Translations under genes and position numbers: made by a program
Assembly: GCA_019419505.1 (NCBI GenBank)
Contig: DXZS01000010.1
Location: 61,744-125,743, forward strand
Direction: 5' to 3'
From: Collinsella sp.
GTDB taxonomy: Bacteria; Actinomycetota; Coriobacteriia; Coriobacteriales; Coriobacteriaceae
Length of the DNA stretch: 64,000 nt
The notes under the pieces: model-generated
Seen by the model: the letters and a program-made list of their open reading frames with translations, nothing else
The model's database searches: none
Told to the model about the DNA's origin: nothing
Shown here: piece by piece, positions 17,579 to 25,310 of the stretch
How positions within the stretch are numbered: the stretch's first letter is position 1
Layout of the letters: each line of letters starts with the position of its first letter

Positions 17579-18121
17579 TTACCAATCAAGGAGCGAAAAC
17601 GCACCGTCGCAATAGCCAAAATGAAGCACGGCACCGTTGTCGGGTAGCTCTCCCCTGCCAGTCACATACTCAAGAAACTCCTGGCAGGAAGAGCCGTGGG
17701 AGACTGCCAGCACACAGTCGTGCTGCGGCCTGGCCATGATGTGGGACAGCGCCGCGACCATGCGCGACTGGAGCTCGCCTTCAGACTCGCCACCAAAGGC
17801 CACCGGATAATCACCCCAGGGCTGCGGCGGCATCTCGCGATTTGATGTACCCTCCAGCGAGCCCAAATGCCACTCGCGCAGGTCATCGACCAGCTCTATC
17901 GAGCGGCCCTCACCAGCAATTAGCTCAGCCGTATGCCGCGCCCGGCCCAACGGCGAGGAATACACACGGTCAAAGGTCACGCCACGCGCCTCAAACGCCG
18001 CGCGCGTCGCCAGCGCCTGCTCGCGCCCGCGCGCCGTAAGCGGCGAATCGTGCCCACCCTGCAAAATGTTCTGCACATTGAGCTCAGTCTGCCCATGCCG
18101 CACCAAATACAAATCTGCCAC
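17579..18121 (-). CDS. Histidine phosphatase family protein (tandem paralogue)
   Basis: 180 aa. Motifs match its neighbour: LVRHGQTELN with the catalytic RHG, SPLGRARHTAE, and AVSHGSSCQEFLEYV carrying the second His. It is shorter than the downstream copy, mainly at the C-terminus. It is the upstream gene of the pair. The palindromic repeat at 18137-18171 lies just upstream of its start. Confidence 0.88.
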   Translation of the reverse strand: MADLYLVRHGQTELNVQNILQGGHDSPLTARGREQALATRAAFEARGVTFDRVYSSPLGRARHTAELIAGEGRSIELVDDLREWHLGSLEGTSNREMPPQPWGDYPVAFGGESEGELQSRMVAALSHIMARPQHDCVLAVSHGSSCQEFLEYVTGRGELPDNGAVLHFGYCDGAFSLLDW

Positions 18122-18136
18122 ACGTCCTCCCCTCGC

Positions 18137-18171
18137 ACCACCGCAAAGGGGACAGGTACCTTTGTGGTGGT
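18137..18171. repeat. Intergenic palindromic repeat
   Basis: ACCACCGCAAAGG (18137-18149) against CCTTTGTGGTGGT (18159-18171), with one G-T wobble and a 9-nt loop. It is one of about ten such palindromes in this window. Confidence 0.8.
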
Positions 18172-18203
18172 TTACCGCCGGATCACACCGCGGTGACGCT
18201 CAG

Positions 18204-18875
18204 CTACACCAGTACGTCGGCAAGCGGGCGCTTGGGTACGTGGTGCACCTGCGCCTCGTCGCGCCAGTAATTAATTGAGCCGTCGGGGTTGGAATCGATC
18301 GCATCGATCACCTGCGTCTCGGCCGGAACGCCAAACGCCATGATCAGCTTGAGCTCATACTTGTCGCTATCGAGCCCCATGGCATCGATCGCGTGGGGCG
18401 TAAAGGCCTTGAACATGCAGGCAGCCACCTCGGGCGTGGCGCTGCGGGCGGCGAGCATCATCGTCTGCGCGGCAATGCCCGTGTCGACCTCAGTAATAGG
18501 AGCGGCGGGCTTACCCGGAACGGCGCGCTCGGCAAGAATCGCGATGTAGCCGGTCGGGCGCTCGCCCTCATCGGGACCCGGCCAATCCTTGAGCGCACCG
18601 GCCCATGCAAGCTCGTCAAATACACGCGCGCAGTCCTCTGCACCGCTTACCACATGAAAACGCAGACGCTGAGCATTGGCACCACAGGGAGTCAGGTGCG
18701 CCAGCTCCGCCAGCTCAAGCAAAAGCTCACGCGGCACGCGCATGGACTCGTCAAAGCGACGGCACGTGCGGGCGCAGCGAACCAACGCATCAAACGCGTC
18801 CAAGCCGAGCTTTTCGCAACCCTGCTTTGCCATCGACTCAGCGCTTACCGGCGCTGCGGGAACTGCTTCGTTCAT
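18204..18875 (-). CDS. Nitroreductase family protein
   Basis: 223 aa from ATG 18875 (MNEAVPAAPV), preceded by a G-rich site; the frame continues upstream but without support. The block CRRFDESMRVPRELLLELAELAHLTPCGANAQRLRFHVVS is the FMN-binding N-terminal part of the nitroreductase fold (RR/S plus P-C-G-x-N-x-Q). ITEVDTGIAAQTMMLAA is the conserved central helix. Members are FMN-dependent NAD(P)H oxidoreductases acting on nitro-aromatics, quinones or enones; the substrate here is unknown. It is cytosolic and stands alone on the minus strand. Confidence 0.85.
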   Translation of the reverse strand: MNEAVPAAPVSAESMAKQGCEKLGLDAFDALVRCARTCRRFDESMRVPRELLLELAELAHLTPCGANAQRLRFHVVSGAEDCARVFDELAWAGALKDWPGPDEGERPTGYIAILAERAVPGKPAAPITEVDTGIAAQTMMLAARSATPEVAACMFKAFTPHAIDAMGLDSDKYELKLIMAFGVPAETQVIDAIDSNPDGSINYWRDEAQVHHVPKRPLADVLV

Positions 18876-19110
18876 AGGGACCCCCAATTTCGGGCAATTG
18901 TTCTTAGGAAAATCTAACCTAAAACGTAGGCAATAACGAACAGGGCTGCAATGTTCTACACCTGTTGAATAGAAAATCGCGACGTGGGGAACAACGGAAA
19001 CAATTCGGGGCCTTTGGGTTACGTTTCGCCCTCCCCGACCCATACGCCAGCGCCTTTAGGCGATACTGGTTGTAACGATCAAGGCTTACGCCGCACGGAA
19101 AGGAGACATT

Positions 19111-19713
19111 ATGGGCATCTTTAAGAACGATGACCAAAAATCGAGCCAGTTTGGATTTGACGAGAAAAGCATGGCAGGCAAGGCCGTCAAGGCCGTGCGC
19201 TGGATTTACGCCATCACGGGCGTCTTGGCGCTCGTCGCCGGCATCGCACTGCTGTTTGCGCCCGCCAAGTCCCTCGTCTTCCTAACGACCGTCTTGGGCT
19301 TCTACTTTGTGATCACGGCCGCGATCAGGCTGTTTACCGCTGTTTTCGAGCCACTGCTGCCCACCGGCTGGCGCGTGACGAGCATCATCTCCAACCTACT
19401 CATTATCTTGGGCGGCGTCATAATCCTGCGCAACCAGGCCTTCTCGACCGCGACGCTCACCACGATGGTGGTTATCGTGGCCGGCTTTGGCTGGATCGTC
19501 GAAGGTGTCATGTCCATTCTGGAGTCCGAGCTTTCGTCCAACCGTGCCCTCGCCATCCTGAGCGGCGCGCTCTCCATCATCGCCGGCATGTTCGTGTTTA
19601 TCTATCCGCTGTGGTCGGCCAAGATGCTCGTCATCTTTAGCGGCGCCGCACTGCTGGTGTTTGGCGTAACGCTGATTGTTCGCGCTATTCAATTTGGCAA
19701 ACTGGTGCACTAG
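19111..19713 (+). CDS. DUF308/HdeD-like membrane protein
   Basis: 200 aa with about six hydrophobic segments in two repeats of three (for example YAITGVLALVAGIALLFA, FLTTVLGFYFVITAAI, LLIILGGVIIL, MVVIVAGFGWIVEGVM, ILSGALSIIAGMFVFI, LVIFSGAALLVFGVTLIV). This is the HdeD/DUF308 pattern; HdeD in E. coli is linked to acid resistance, but function elsewhere is open. AAGGAG lies 7 nt before the ATG. The stop codon abuts the next gene, whose ATG begins at the following base, so the two are coupled. Confidence 0.8.
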   Translation: MGIFKNDDQKSSQFGFDEKSMAGKAVKAVRWIYAITGVLALVAGIALLFAPAKSLVFLTTVLGFYFVITAAIRLFTAVFEPLLPTGWRVTSIISNLLIILGGVIILRNQAFSTATLTTMVVIVAGFGWIVEGVMSILESELSSNRALAILSGALSIIAGMFVFIYPLWSAKMLVIFSGAALLVFGVTLIVRAIQFGKLVH

Positions 19714-20196
19714 ATGCCGCGAACGCTCTTTATTGATGTAGACGCCTGCCCGGTCACGCGCGAGTCGATTGACTGCGCGCGGCGGGCGGGCGTCGCCGTC
19801 GTTATCGCCGGCAACAGCACACAGAACCTGGAACGCCACATTCGCCGCGACGATCCGCGCGACGTCGAGCATGCGCGACGCGGATTTTGGGTCACGACGC
19901 TCGATGTGAGCATGGGCGCCGACAGCGCCGACTTTGCCATTGTCGAACGCCTGCAGGCGGGCGATGTAGTCGTGACGCAGGACATTGGCTTGGCGAGCAT
20001 GGTGCTCGGGCGCGATGCCGCCGCCATCGGCGTGCGCGGGCGCGTCTACGATAAGGCGACCATCGACATGCAACTGTTTATTCGCCACGAGGAAAAGAAG
20101 GTGCGCCGCGCCGGCGGTCGCACTCGCGGTCCGGCGGCATTTACCAGCGAAGACCGGGCCCGCTTTAAGCGCAACCTCACCGAGCTGCTGCGCTAA
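19714..20196 (+). CDS. YaiI/YqxD family protein (DUF188, PIN-like)
   Basis: 160 aa, full family length. It opens with the hallmark LFIDVDACPVTRE and continues with VVIAGNS, GADSADFAIVERL, GDVVVTQDIGLASMVL and a final FTSEDRARFKRNL. The conserved acidic residues (D-x-D-A-C-P and T-Q-D) suggest a metal-dependent nuclease-like active site, but no activity is established for the family. It begins directly after the DUF308 gene stop and is followed by a strong terminator. Confidence 0.9.
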   Translation: MPRTLFIDVDACPVTRESIDCARRAGVAVVIAGNSTQNLERHIRRDDPRDVEHARRGFWVTTLDVSMGADSADFAIVERLQAGDVVVTQDIGLASMVLGRDAAAIGVRGRVYDKATIDMQLFIRHEEKKVRRAGGRTRGPAAFTSEDRARFKRNLTELLR

Positions 20197-20198
20197 CC

Positions 20199-20239
20199 AA
20201 GGTAGATTTTCGGGACATGCCCGGAAATCTACCTTTTTG
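20199..20239 (+). terminator. Terminator after the DUF308-DUF188 pair
   Basis: AAGGTAGATTTTCGGG pairs with CCCGGAAATCTACCTT around a 5-nt loop, followed by a T run. Confidence 0.88.
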
Positions 20240-20277
20240 TTTTGCGCGGTGTGAGCGCTCGGAATCCATGGCTCAAC

Positions 20278-20346
20278 AAAAAACGGGCTTCAAAATGCCA
20301 TGCGTCGCCGCATTGCGCAGGCGCCGAGCATGGCTATTTGAAGCCC
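20278..20346 (-). terminator. Terminator of the permease gene
   Basis: GGGCTTCAAA (20285-20294) pairs with TTTGAAGCCC (20337-20346) around an internal smaller hairpin. On the minus strand it ends in a run of six T, as expected 16 nt after the gene's stop. Confidence 0.75.
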
Positions 20347-20361
20347 ATTTTTTAGGCCTAC

Positions 20362-21462
20362 TTAGAGGCCGAAGGCGGATAGGATAAGGCCCCAGCCGGC
20401 GCCGATGACGTACATCATGACCAGGAACACGGCGTTTTCACGAGCGCTGCGGTTGGTGCGGAACAGGACAAGATAGCCCACGCCGGCGGAAATGAGCGTG
20501 CCGGCGAGCATCGGCGCCAGCTGTAGCGCGCCCTCCAGGTACAGCTGCGTAATGACCACGCTGGCCGAGCAGTTGGGGATCAGGCCGACGAGTGCCGAGC
20601 CCAAGACGGCGAGCGTCTCGTTGCCACGCAGGAACTGCTCGATCGCGGACTCTCCGAAGGTCTCGAGCACGGCAACTAGAATCAGCGTCACCAGGAAAAT
20701 AAAAACCGAAACCTGCACGGTGTGCGAGATCGCGCTGCGGATAATCGACAGGACGGGCGCACCTTCGTGGGAGTGACCGTGGTCGTGCCCATGGCCGTGG
20801 TGGTGCTCATGCTCGCCTGCGTGACCGTGGTCATGGCTGTGTCCGTGGTCGCGCTCGTGTTCATCTTCATCATCATCGCAACCGCAATGGTCGCGTTCGC
20901 ACAGCTCGTGGATGTGATCAGCACTTACGCCCGCCTCGGCCACTTCATCAATGATGTCGCCCCCGGTATGGTCGTCGTGCGCGCAGTTCACATGGGTAGG
21001 ATTGGCCGCGGTTCCCAGCACGGTGCGGCGAATCGCCGCGTGCGCGCGGGCGTTACGGCGCAGGCCGCGAATGGCAGCGTCCACGATAAAACCCGTGACC
21101 AGTGCGATCAGTGCCTTCGAAGCCAAAAGCATCGCCATGGTCTGCACGGGCACCTGCTCGGCGAGCAACAGCGGCAGCATCTCATCGGAGGTCGAGAGGA
21201 ACACGGCGACCAGCGTGCCCAGCGTCACGACACGGCCGGCGTACAGCGTTGCTGCCATGGCCGAAAATCCGCACTGCGGCACAATGCCCAGCAGCGAGCC
21301 AGCCACGGGACCCGCAGCGCCGGCGCGCTTGATAGCGCCGTTGACGCGGTCGCCCGCAACGTGCTCAAGTGTCTCGAGGGCCAGATACGTCACCAACAAA
21401 AACGGCACCAGCGAGAGCGTGTCCTTGCCGGCGTCGAGCAGAATATCAATCAGCAAATCCAT
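20362..21462 (-). CDS. Ten-TM metal exporter-like permease with His-rich loop (ArsP_2 family)
   Basis: 366 aa. Two hydrophobic halves (residues ~10-140 and ~250-366) carry matching motifs, GSLLGIVPQCGFSAMAATLYAG and GSALVGLIPNCSASVVITQLYLEG, each with a conserved Cys after P-Q/N. Between them is a cytoplasmic-type loop with many histidines and acidic residues (about residues 195-240), likely metal binding. This matches the putative ten-TM heavy-metal exporters annotated as arsenic efflux or manganese transporters. The transported ion cannot be told from sequence. Upstream lies a pair of direct repeats (21495-21540) that could be a metal-regulator site. It is transcribed alone. Confidence 0.75.
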   Translation of the reverse strand: MDLLIDILLDAGKDTLSLVPFLLVTYLALETLEHVAGDRVNGAIKRAGAAGPVAGSLLGIVPQCGFSAMAATLYAGRVVTLGTLVAVFLSTSDEMLPLLLAEQVPVQTMAMLLASKALIALVTGFIVDAAIRGLRRNARAHAAIRRTVLGTAANPTHVNCAHDDHTGGDIIDEVAEAGVSADHIHELCERDHCGCDDDEDEHERDHGHSHDHGHAGEHEHHHGHGHDHGHSHEGAPVLSIIRSAISHTVQVSVFIFLVTLILVAVLETFGESAIEQFLRGNETLAVLGSALVGLIPNCSASVVITQLYLEGALQLAPMLAGTLISAGVGYLVLFRTNRSARENAVFLVMMYVIGAGWGLILSAFGL

Positions 21463-21494
21463 GACGGATGGAACCTTTCATGTCTTTCGGCAGC

Positions 21495-21540
21495 ATTGTA
21501 AAAGTCCTAGCGGTCAACTAGGGTATTGTAGTTGTCCTAG
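21495..21540 (-). promoter_or_regulatory. Direct-repeat operator candidate upstream of the permease
   Basis: ATTGTAAAAGTCCTAG (21495-21510) recurs as ATTGTAGTTGTCCTAG (21525-21540), differing only in the central three bases, and 30 bp apart (about three helix turns). Between them CTAGcggtcaaCTAG forms an inverted repeat. On the minus strand each copy ends in TACAAT, a -10-like sequence. Possible site for a DtxR/MntR- or Fur-type regulator; inference only. Confidence 0.5.
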
Positions 21541-21634
21541 GCGCGATGCCAATAGTTGCCCATGGTAAACTATCATCTCGCCATAACTCAATGCCACCGA
21601 GCCGCGCGACACGGCCCGTCCAAGGAGCAGTTAT

Positions 21635-22603
21635 ATGAACGTTTCACAAGCACTCGAATACGAGCGCCAGCCGTTTATCCCCATGTTTATCTATGGCGAT
21701 CACGGCGCCATGGAGTCCGAGCGCCAGAAGGGCGAGGAGGCCCTTAAGGTGCTCGAAACCGAGTACTTTACCGCCGAGGGCGACCCCAGCTTCGACTTTG
21801 CCACCGTGCGCGGCCTGGCTGACCGCAACCGCGACCTGTGCGACCAGATTGGCGAGGCGCGCCTGCGCAACGTGACGCCCGCGACGCTTTCGCGCGGCCT
21901 GTCCGATGCCGACACCTGCGCTGCCATCGGCAAGATGCAAAAGCGCACCGCCGCGTCCGTCATGCGCGAAATCCGCGGCGACCGCGACGCGCTCGGCGTG
22001 GCCTACGCCCGCAAGCCCATCCAAGGCACGGTGCTGGGCATCGACATCGAAACCACCGGTCGCGCGCCCGAGCGCGGCTACATCATCAACGTGGGCTGGG
22101 AAATCATGGAGCTCACCAGCGACGCCGTGCCGCATGACGCCGAAGCACACTACTGCGGCCTGCCCGACATCTATCGCGGCGAGGACGTGCCGCTGTCGAA
22201 TATCCACCACATCACTTGGGACGACATCGACGGCAAAACGCCCTTCCGTGAGAACAAGGGACTGCAGAAGCAGCTGCTCAAGCTTATGAAGAAGTACCCG
22301 TACATGGCGCATAACGCCGCGTTCGAGGACAGCTGGTTCAAGATTCACCTGGACGGTTACGCCGAGGCGCGTCGTGCCGGCAAGATTATCGTCATCGACT
22401 CGCGCCAGATCTGCCGCAGCCTGGATGCCGACGTCCGCTCGCTCCCCCGCGAATCCGCCCCCGCCGCGCTCGAGAACTGGGCGCGCCGCCGTGGAACCCT
22501 CGCCGCCGACGCCAACGAGCAGCATCTGGGCCTGGACGACACCGACCTCATGCTCCGCACCGTCCAAGCCGAGTTCAACCTCAAGAACCTATTTGCCAAG
22601 TAG
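21635..22603 (+). CDS. DnaQ-like 3'-5' exonuclease domain protein
   Basis: 322 aa. The C-terminal two thirds hold a DEDDh exonuclease: motif I VLGIDIETTG near residues 133-142, motif II in MAHNAAFEDSWF near 226-237, and a late HLGLDDTDLM with the motif III H and D. The N-terminal ~125 residues (ERQPFIPMFIYGDHGAME) are charged and helical and I do not recognise them. It probably trims DNA or RNA 3' ends; it lacks polymerase or BRCT domains. AAGGAG lies 8 nt before the ATG. A GC hairpin at 22637 ends the transcript. Confidence 0.8.
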   Translation: MNVSQALEYERQPFIPMFIYGDHGAMESERQKGEEALKVLETEYFTAEGDPSFDFATVRGLADRNRDLCDQIGEARLRNVTPATLSRGLSDADTCAAIGKMQKRTAASVMREIRGDRDALGVAYARKPIQGTVLGIDIETTGRAPERGYIINVGWEIMELTSDAVPHDAEAHYCGLPDIYRGEDVPLSNIHHITWDDIDGKTPFRENKGLQKQLLKLMKKYPYMAHNAAFEDSWFKIHLDGYAEARRAGKIIVIDSRQICRSLDADVRSLPRESAPAALENWARRRGTLAADANEQHLGLDDTDLMLRTVQAEFNLKNLFAK

Positions 22604-22636
22604 AAACGTCTACGACAAACACGGCGTAGATCACGA

Positions 22637-22672
22637 GCGGCCCCGCAGCGGGAAACCCCGCAGCGGGGCCGC
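22637..22672 (+). terminator. GC-rich hairpin after the exonuclease gene
   Basis: GCGGCCCCGC (22637-22646) pairs with GCGGGGCCGC (22663-22672). There is no clear T run, so termination may be partial. Beyond it to 22953 the DNA is AT-rich with no gene seen. Confidence 0.6.
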
Positions 22673-22953
22673 CCTACGTTCCACAGATAGATTTGCCATC
22701 ACAAATTCTGAACCCTCATTTTGAACGATTTCGGCCAATTCCCGACGCGTAATTCGTTGTCGGATGGTGATGCATCACTATCAAATGTGCGGCAGTTGAG
22801 TATTTATATGCTATAGCTAAGCTGCGAAAACTTTTATTTAGGGCATACCAGCCCATAATTGCGTCAAGCTTTTGGACAGCATTTGGTTAGACCTCTAAAA
22901 CGGCTTTTCCACTCAGCGCCATCAACACGACATTAGCTGACACGATATATACC

Positions 22954-24144
22954 ATGAGTATCGTATTGTCACATACCACTGCAAAAGCGGTCTACCAGGC
23001 CGCGCATTCGGTGTCTGCGAAAGGCATCGAATCCTGTAGTCCTGCCGCGATTTACGGATCATGTCCCACCGGAACGCTCCTTGACGCAGCCACAGAATGG
23101 CTCACCAAAAATGATGTTTCCCTCGACGCAAATGATTCCCTCGAGGTGATGGTGTTTGATCGCAGGAATGCGCGCTATGCAATGAACTGTCAGTGCCACG
23201 TTTCTTCAAAACGATTCTCGAACTCACGCTTTATAGAGCTCAAAGATGGCATCTTCATTGTTGGCGTTGAGCTTTGCGCACTTCAGGCCGCCACCTATCT
23301 TTCTTTTCGCGAACTAGTGGAGTACTACTTTGAACTGTGCGGCGCTTATTCCCTTGGAACCGACTCTTCCACCTCCTATACCGAGCGTTTCGCGCTCACC
23401 TCGACCGAAAGGTTAAAGCAGTTCTTTAATTCCATTACCAGATGCGACGGTTTGGCCCTTGCCCGAAAGGCGATCCAATGTGTACGCGATGGATGCCGGT
23501 CTCCTATGGAAACGGCCTTTGTCATGATGCTAACGCTGCCTAAAAGCGAAGGAGGACTTGGTATTAAGGGAATTGAGACCGATTACGAGGTGCAGGTCAC
23601 CTCTGCCGCAAAGAATCTCACGAGACGCAAAAAGTTCTTTATGGATGCATATCTAAAGAAATCTCGCACAGACATTGAATACAACGGTTTTTATCATGAC
23701 GCGGAAGAAGACCGCGCCATCGATGAGGAGCGCAAGAATGCGCTTGCGTCCATGGGATACGGAATCATCACCGTCAGCCGTTATTCCTTTATGCATGCCA
23801 GCTCTTTTGTTAGGGTCATGGAAGCAATCCAGCGGAAAGAGGGCGTACGCCCCTCGCGTCTGCCAAAAGACTTTCAAATCATGCAAGAGGACCTGAGACA
23901 GTTTTTGCTCAGAAGGTTTATAGAAGAGAAAAAGCGAATTCAGAAGCAGCTCCGCCAGGATTCCGAAGATCGTCAACGAATCGACCTCGAAAAAGCAACA
24001 CTCGAAGGCATCACGCTGGATGACCCGACAATTAATGAAGTTCCGGCAATCGATGACATGCAGACAGTCGAATCCGACAGCCCATCATTTGCCCAAACAA
24101 GCAGCCTCGCGCCCGAGGGCAGGATCTTCGGTGCCGGAAACTAG
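22954..24144 (+). CDS. AbiEi/DUF559-like protein with nuclease-like domain
   Basis: 396 aa. Middle and C-terminal parts hold a Vsr/DUF559-like core: KKFFMDAYLKKSRTDIEYNGFYHD with D and E-Y-x-G, then DEERKNALASMGYGIITVSR, followed by a helical basic segment and an acidic tail. The N-terminal half (TYLSFRELVEYYFELCGAYSL) resembles the AbiEi-like N-terminus seen in such proteins. It is related in layout to 13650-14699. There is no ribosome site before ATG 22954, but TATATA lies 5 nt upstream, suggesting a leaderless transcript. The gene is less GC-rich than its neighbours, a sign of transfer. Function as an antitoxin, nuclease or repressor is unproven. Confidence 0.55.
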   Translation: MSIVLSHTTAKAVYQAAHSVSAKGIESCSPAAIYGSCPTGTLLDAATEWLTKNDVSLDANDSLEVMVFDRRNARYAMNCQCHVSSKRFSNSRFIELKDGIFIVGVELCALQAATYLSFRELVEYYFELCGAYSLGTDSSTSYTERFALTSTERLKQFFNSITRCDGLALARKAIQCVRDGCRSPMETAFVMMLTLPKSEGGLGIKGIETDYEVQVTSAAKNLTRRKKFFMDAYLKKSRTDIEYNGFYHDAEEDRAIDEERKNALASMGYGIITVSRYSFMHASSFVRVMEAIQRKEGVRPSRLPKDFQIMQEDLRQFLLRRFIEEKKRIQKQLRQDSEDRQRIDLEKATLEGITLDDPTINEVPAIDDMQTVESDSPSFAQTSSLAPEGRIFGAGN

Positions 24145-24489
24145 GCCGGCTAACAAGGTGGGTACCCTAGCGACGTGCAAAATTGCGAGTATTCAGCAGA
24201 GCCGGGTGTCTATCACCCTCGAGTGGATCCAAATGTGAAGCGAAATCACTCTTGCGTGAGAGCGTTAGGCAGCATTTGAGGAAGAACTCATCGGATTAAC
24301 ACCCTAAGATAACTCTTGAACTGCATTATATGGCCTGCAATAAATTACCAGATCCCCTATCGTTGCAGAATACTCCAATTTTTGCACGGCTCAGGGGCAC
24401 CCACCCCGGCATCGGCTATCAAAACCGCTCAGTCCGGAATCTCGTCCACTATTCCCCATCATTTTGTGCAACGAATTACCTGAACGTCA
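24145..24489. other. AT-rich intergenic region with no gene seen
   Basis: About 345 bp between the AbiEi-like gene and the metal-resistance promoter. No convincing frame or RNA structure was found. Confidence 0.5.
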
Positions 24490-24549
24490 TTGACATATGA
24501 ACATACACTCATATAATCGGAAGCAAGTTATATGAGCGCATGTTCATAT
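24490..24549 (+). promoter_or_regulatory. Metal-resistance promoter with two ArsR-type operators
   Basis: A near-ideal promoter: TTGACA (24490-24495), 16-nt spacer, TATAAT (24512-24517). The imperfect palindrome ATATGAACATACACTCATAT (24495-24514) covers the spacer, and ATATGAGCGCATGTTCATAT (24530-24549) lies after the start of transcription. Both fit the 12-2-12-type sites of SmtB/CadC repressors, so the ArsR protein encoded just downstream should repress its own transcription until metal binds. Confidence 0.85.
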
Positions 24550-24563
24550 GAAAGGATATTGCA

Positions 24564-24929
24564 ATGAGCATCCGCGTTGATGAAACGAAACCCGACACCG
24601 AGGCCACCGAGCCAGTGATCCCCACCACCTGCTCGCCCGAGGACCTTCCCGACGAGGAGCTTCTCTACGACCTCGCCGACCTGTTCAAGGTCTTCAGCGA
24701 CACCACGCGCATCAAGATCCTTTACGCCCTCATGGGCCGCGAGCTCTGCGTGGCAGACATCGCCGAAGCGACCGAAACCTCGCAGTCCGCGGTGTCGCAC
24801 CAGCTGCGCACACTCAAGCAGTCGCACCTGGTTAAATTCCGGCGCGACGGGCGCAATATCCTATACTCGCTCGCCGACGACCACGTCTACACCATGCTCA
24901 ACCAGGGCATGAGCCATATCTGCGAATAG
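24564..24929 (+). CDS. ArsR/SmtB-family zinc- or cadmium-responsive repressor
   Basis: 121 aa. A winged helix-turn-helix runs from residue ~35 (DLADLFKVFSDTTRIKILYAL) through ETSQSAVSHQLRTLKQ. The helix-5 zinc site of SmtB-type sensors is complete: D105-x-H107 and H118-x-x-E121, with the right 10-residue spacing. Cys62 sits in the ELCVADI segment (helix 3 site), though the second Cys of the CadC pair (ELCVCD) is replaced by Ala. That favours zinc over cadmium/lead sensing. It is controlled by its own operators at 24495 and 24530. It leads the metal-resistance cluster with the HMA protein and P-type ATPase. Confidence 0.92.
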   Translation: MSIRVDETKPDTEATEPVIPTTCSPEDLPDEELLYDLADLFKVFSDTTRIKILYALMGRELCVADIAEATETSQSAVSHQLRTLKQSHLVKFRRDGRNILYSLADDHVYTMLNQGMSHICE

Positions 24930-24991
24930 CAACCAACCACGGTACCAGCGCGGCCTGCACCCAAGCCGCAAAAACGGGAAAGGAACCCACC

Positions 24992-25210
24992 ATGAAAAAG
25001 CAGTACAAGCTCGATGAGATCGATTGCGCCAACTGTGCGCGCGAGCTTCAGGACGAGCTGGCCAAACTCGAGGGCGTCAAATCCGTGTCCGTCAACTTTA
25101 TGACCCAGAAGCTGACGCTCGAGGCCGATGATGCTGAGTTCGACGAGGTGCTCAACCGCGTTGTTGAGTTTACGGCCGACGCCGAGCCGGACTGCGAGAT
25201 CATTCTCTAG
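24992..25210 (+). CDS. Free heavy-metal-associated (HMA) domain protein
   Basis: 72 aa, a single ferredoxin-like HMA domain. The metal-binding motif is DCANCA with Cys12 and Cys15, followed by a helix and the GVKSVSVNFMTQKLTLE strand pair. Such domains carry soft metal ions to P-type ATPases. The ATPase 100 nt downstream lacks an N-terminal HMA domain, so this protein probably supplies it in trans. AAAGGAA precedes the ATG. A hairpin at 25230 and a third ArsR operator lie between it and the ATPase. Confidence 0.9.
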   Translation: MKKQYKLDEIDCANCARELQDELAKLEGVKSVSVNFMTQKLTLEADDAEFDEVLNRVVEFTADAEPDCEIIL

Positions 25211-25229
25211 CCCAGGTTTACGCCAACCT

Positions 25230-25257
25230 GCAAGGCCGCGCTTGCCGCGGCCTTTGC
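25230..25257 (+). terminator. Hairpin between HMA gene and P-type ATPase
   Basis: GCAAGGCCGCG pairs with CGCGGCCTTTGC with a short loop. With no long T run it may be an attenuator that reduces read-through into the ATPase gene. Confidence 0.55.
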
Positions 25258-25267
25258 TCGCGAAATT

Positions 25268-25287
25268 ATATGAGCGAGTGTTCATTC
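25268..25287 (+). promoter_or_regulatory. Third ArsR-type operator, before the P-type ATPase
   Basis: ATATGAGCGAGTGTTCATTC at 25268-25287 differs little from the site at 24530. It suggests a second repressor-controlled promoter for the exporter. Confidence 0.7.
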
Positions 25288-25310
25288 ATTCAAATGGGAG
25301 GATACGAGTC

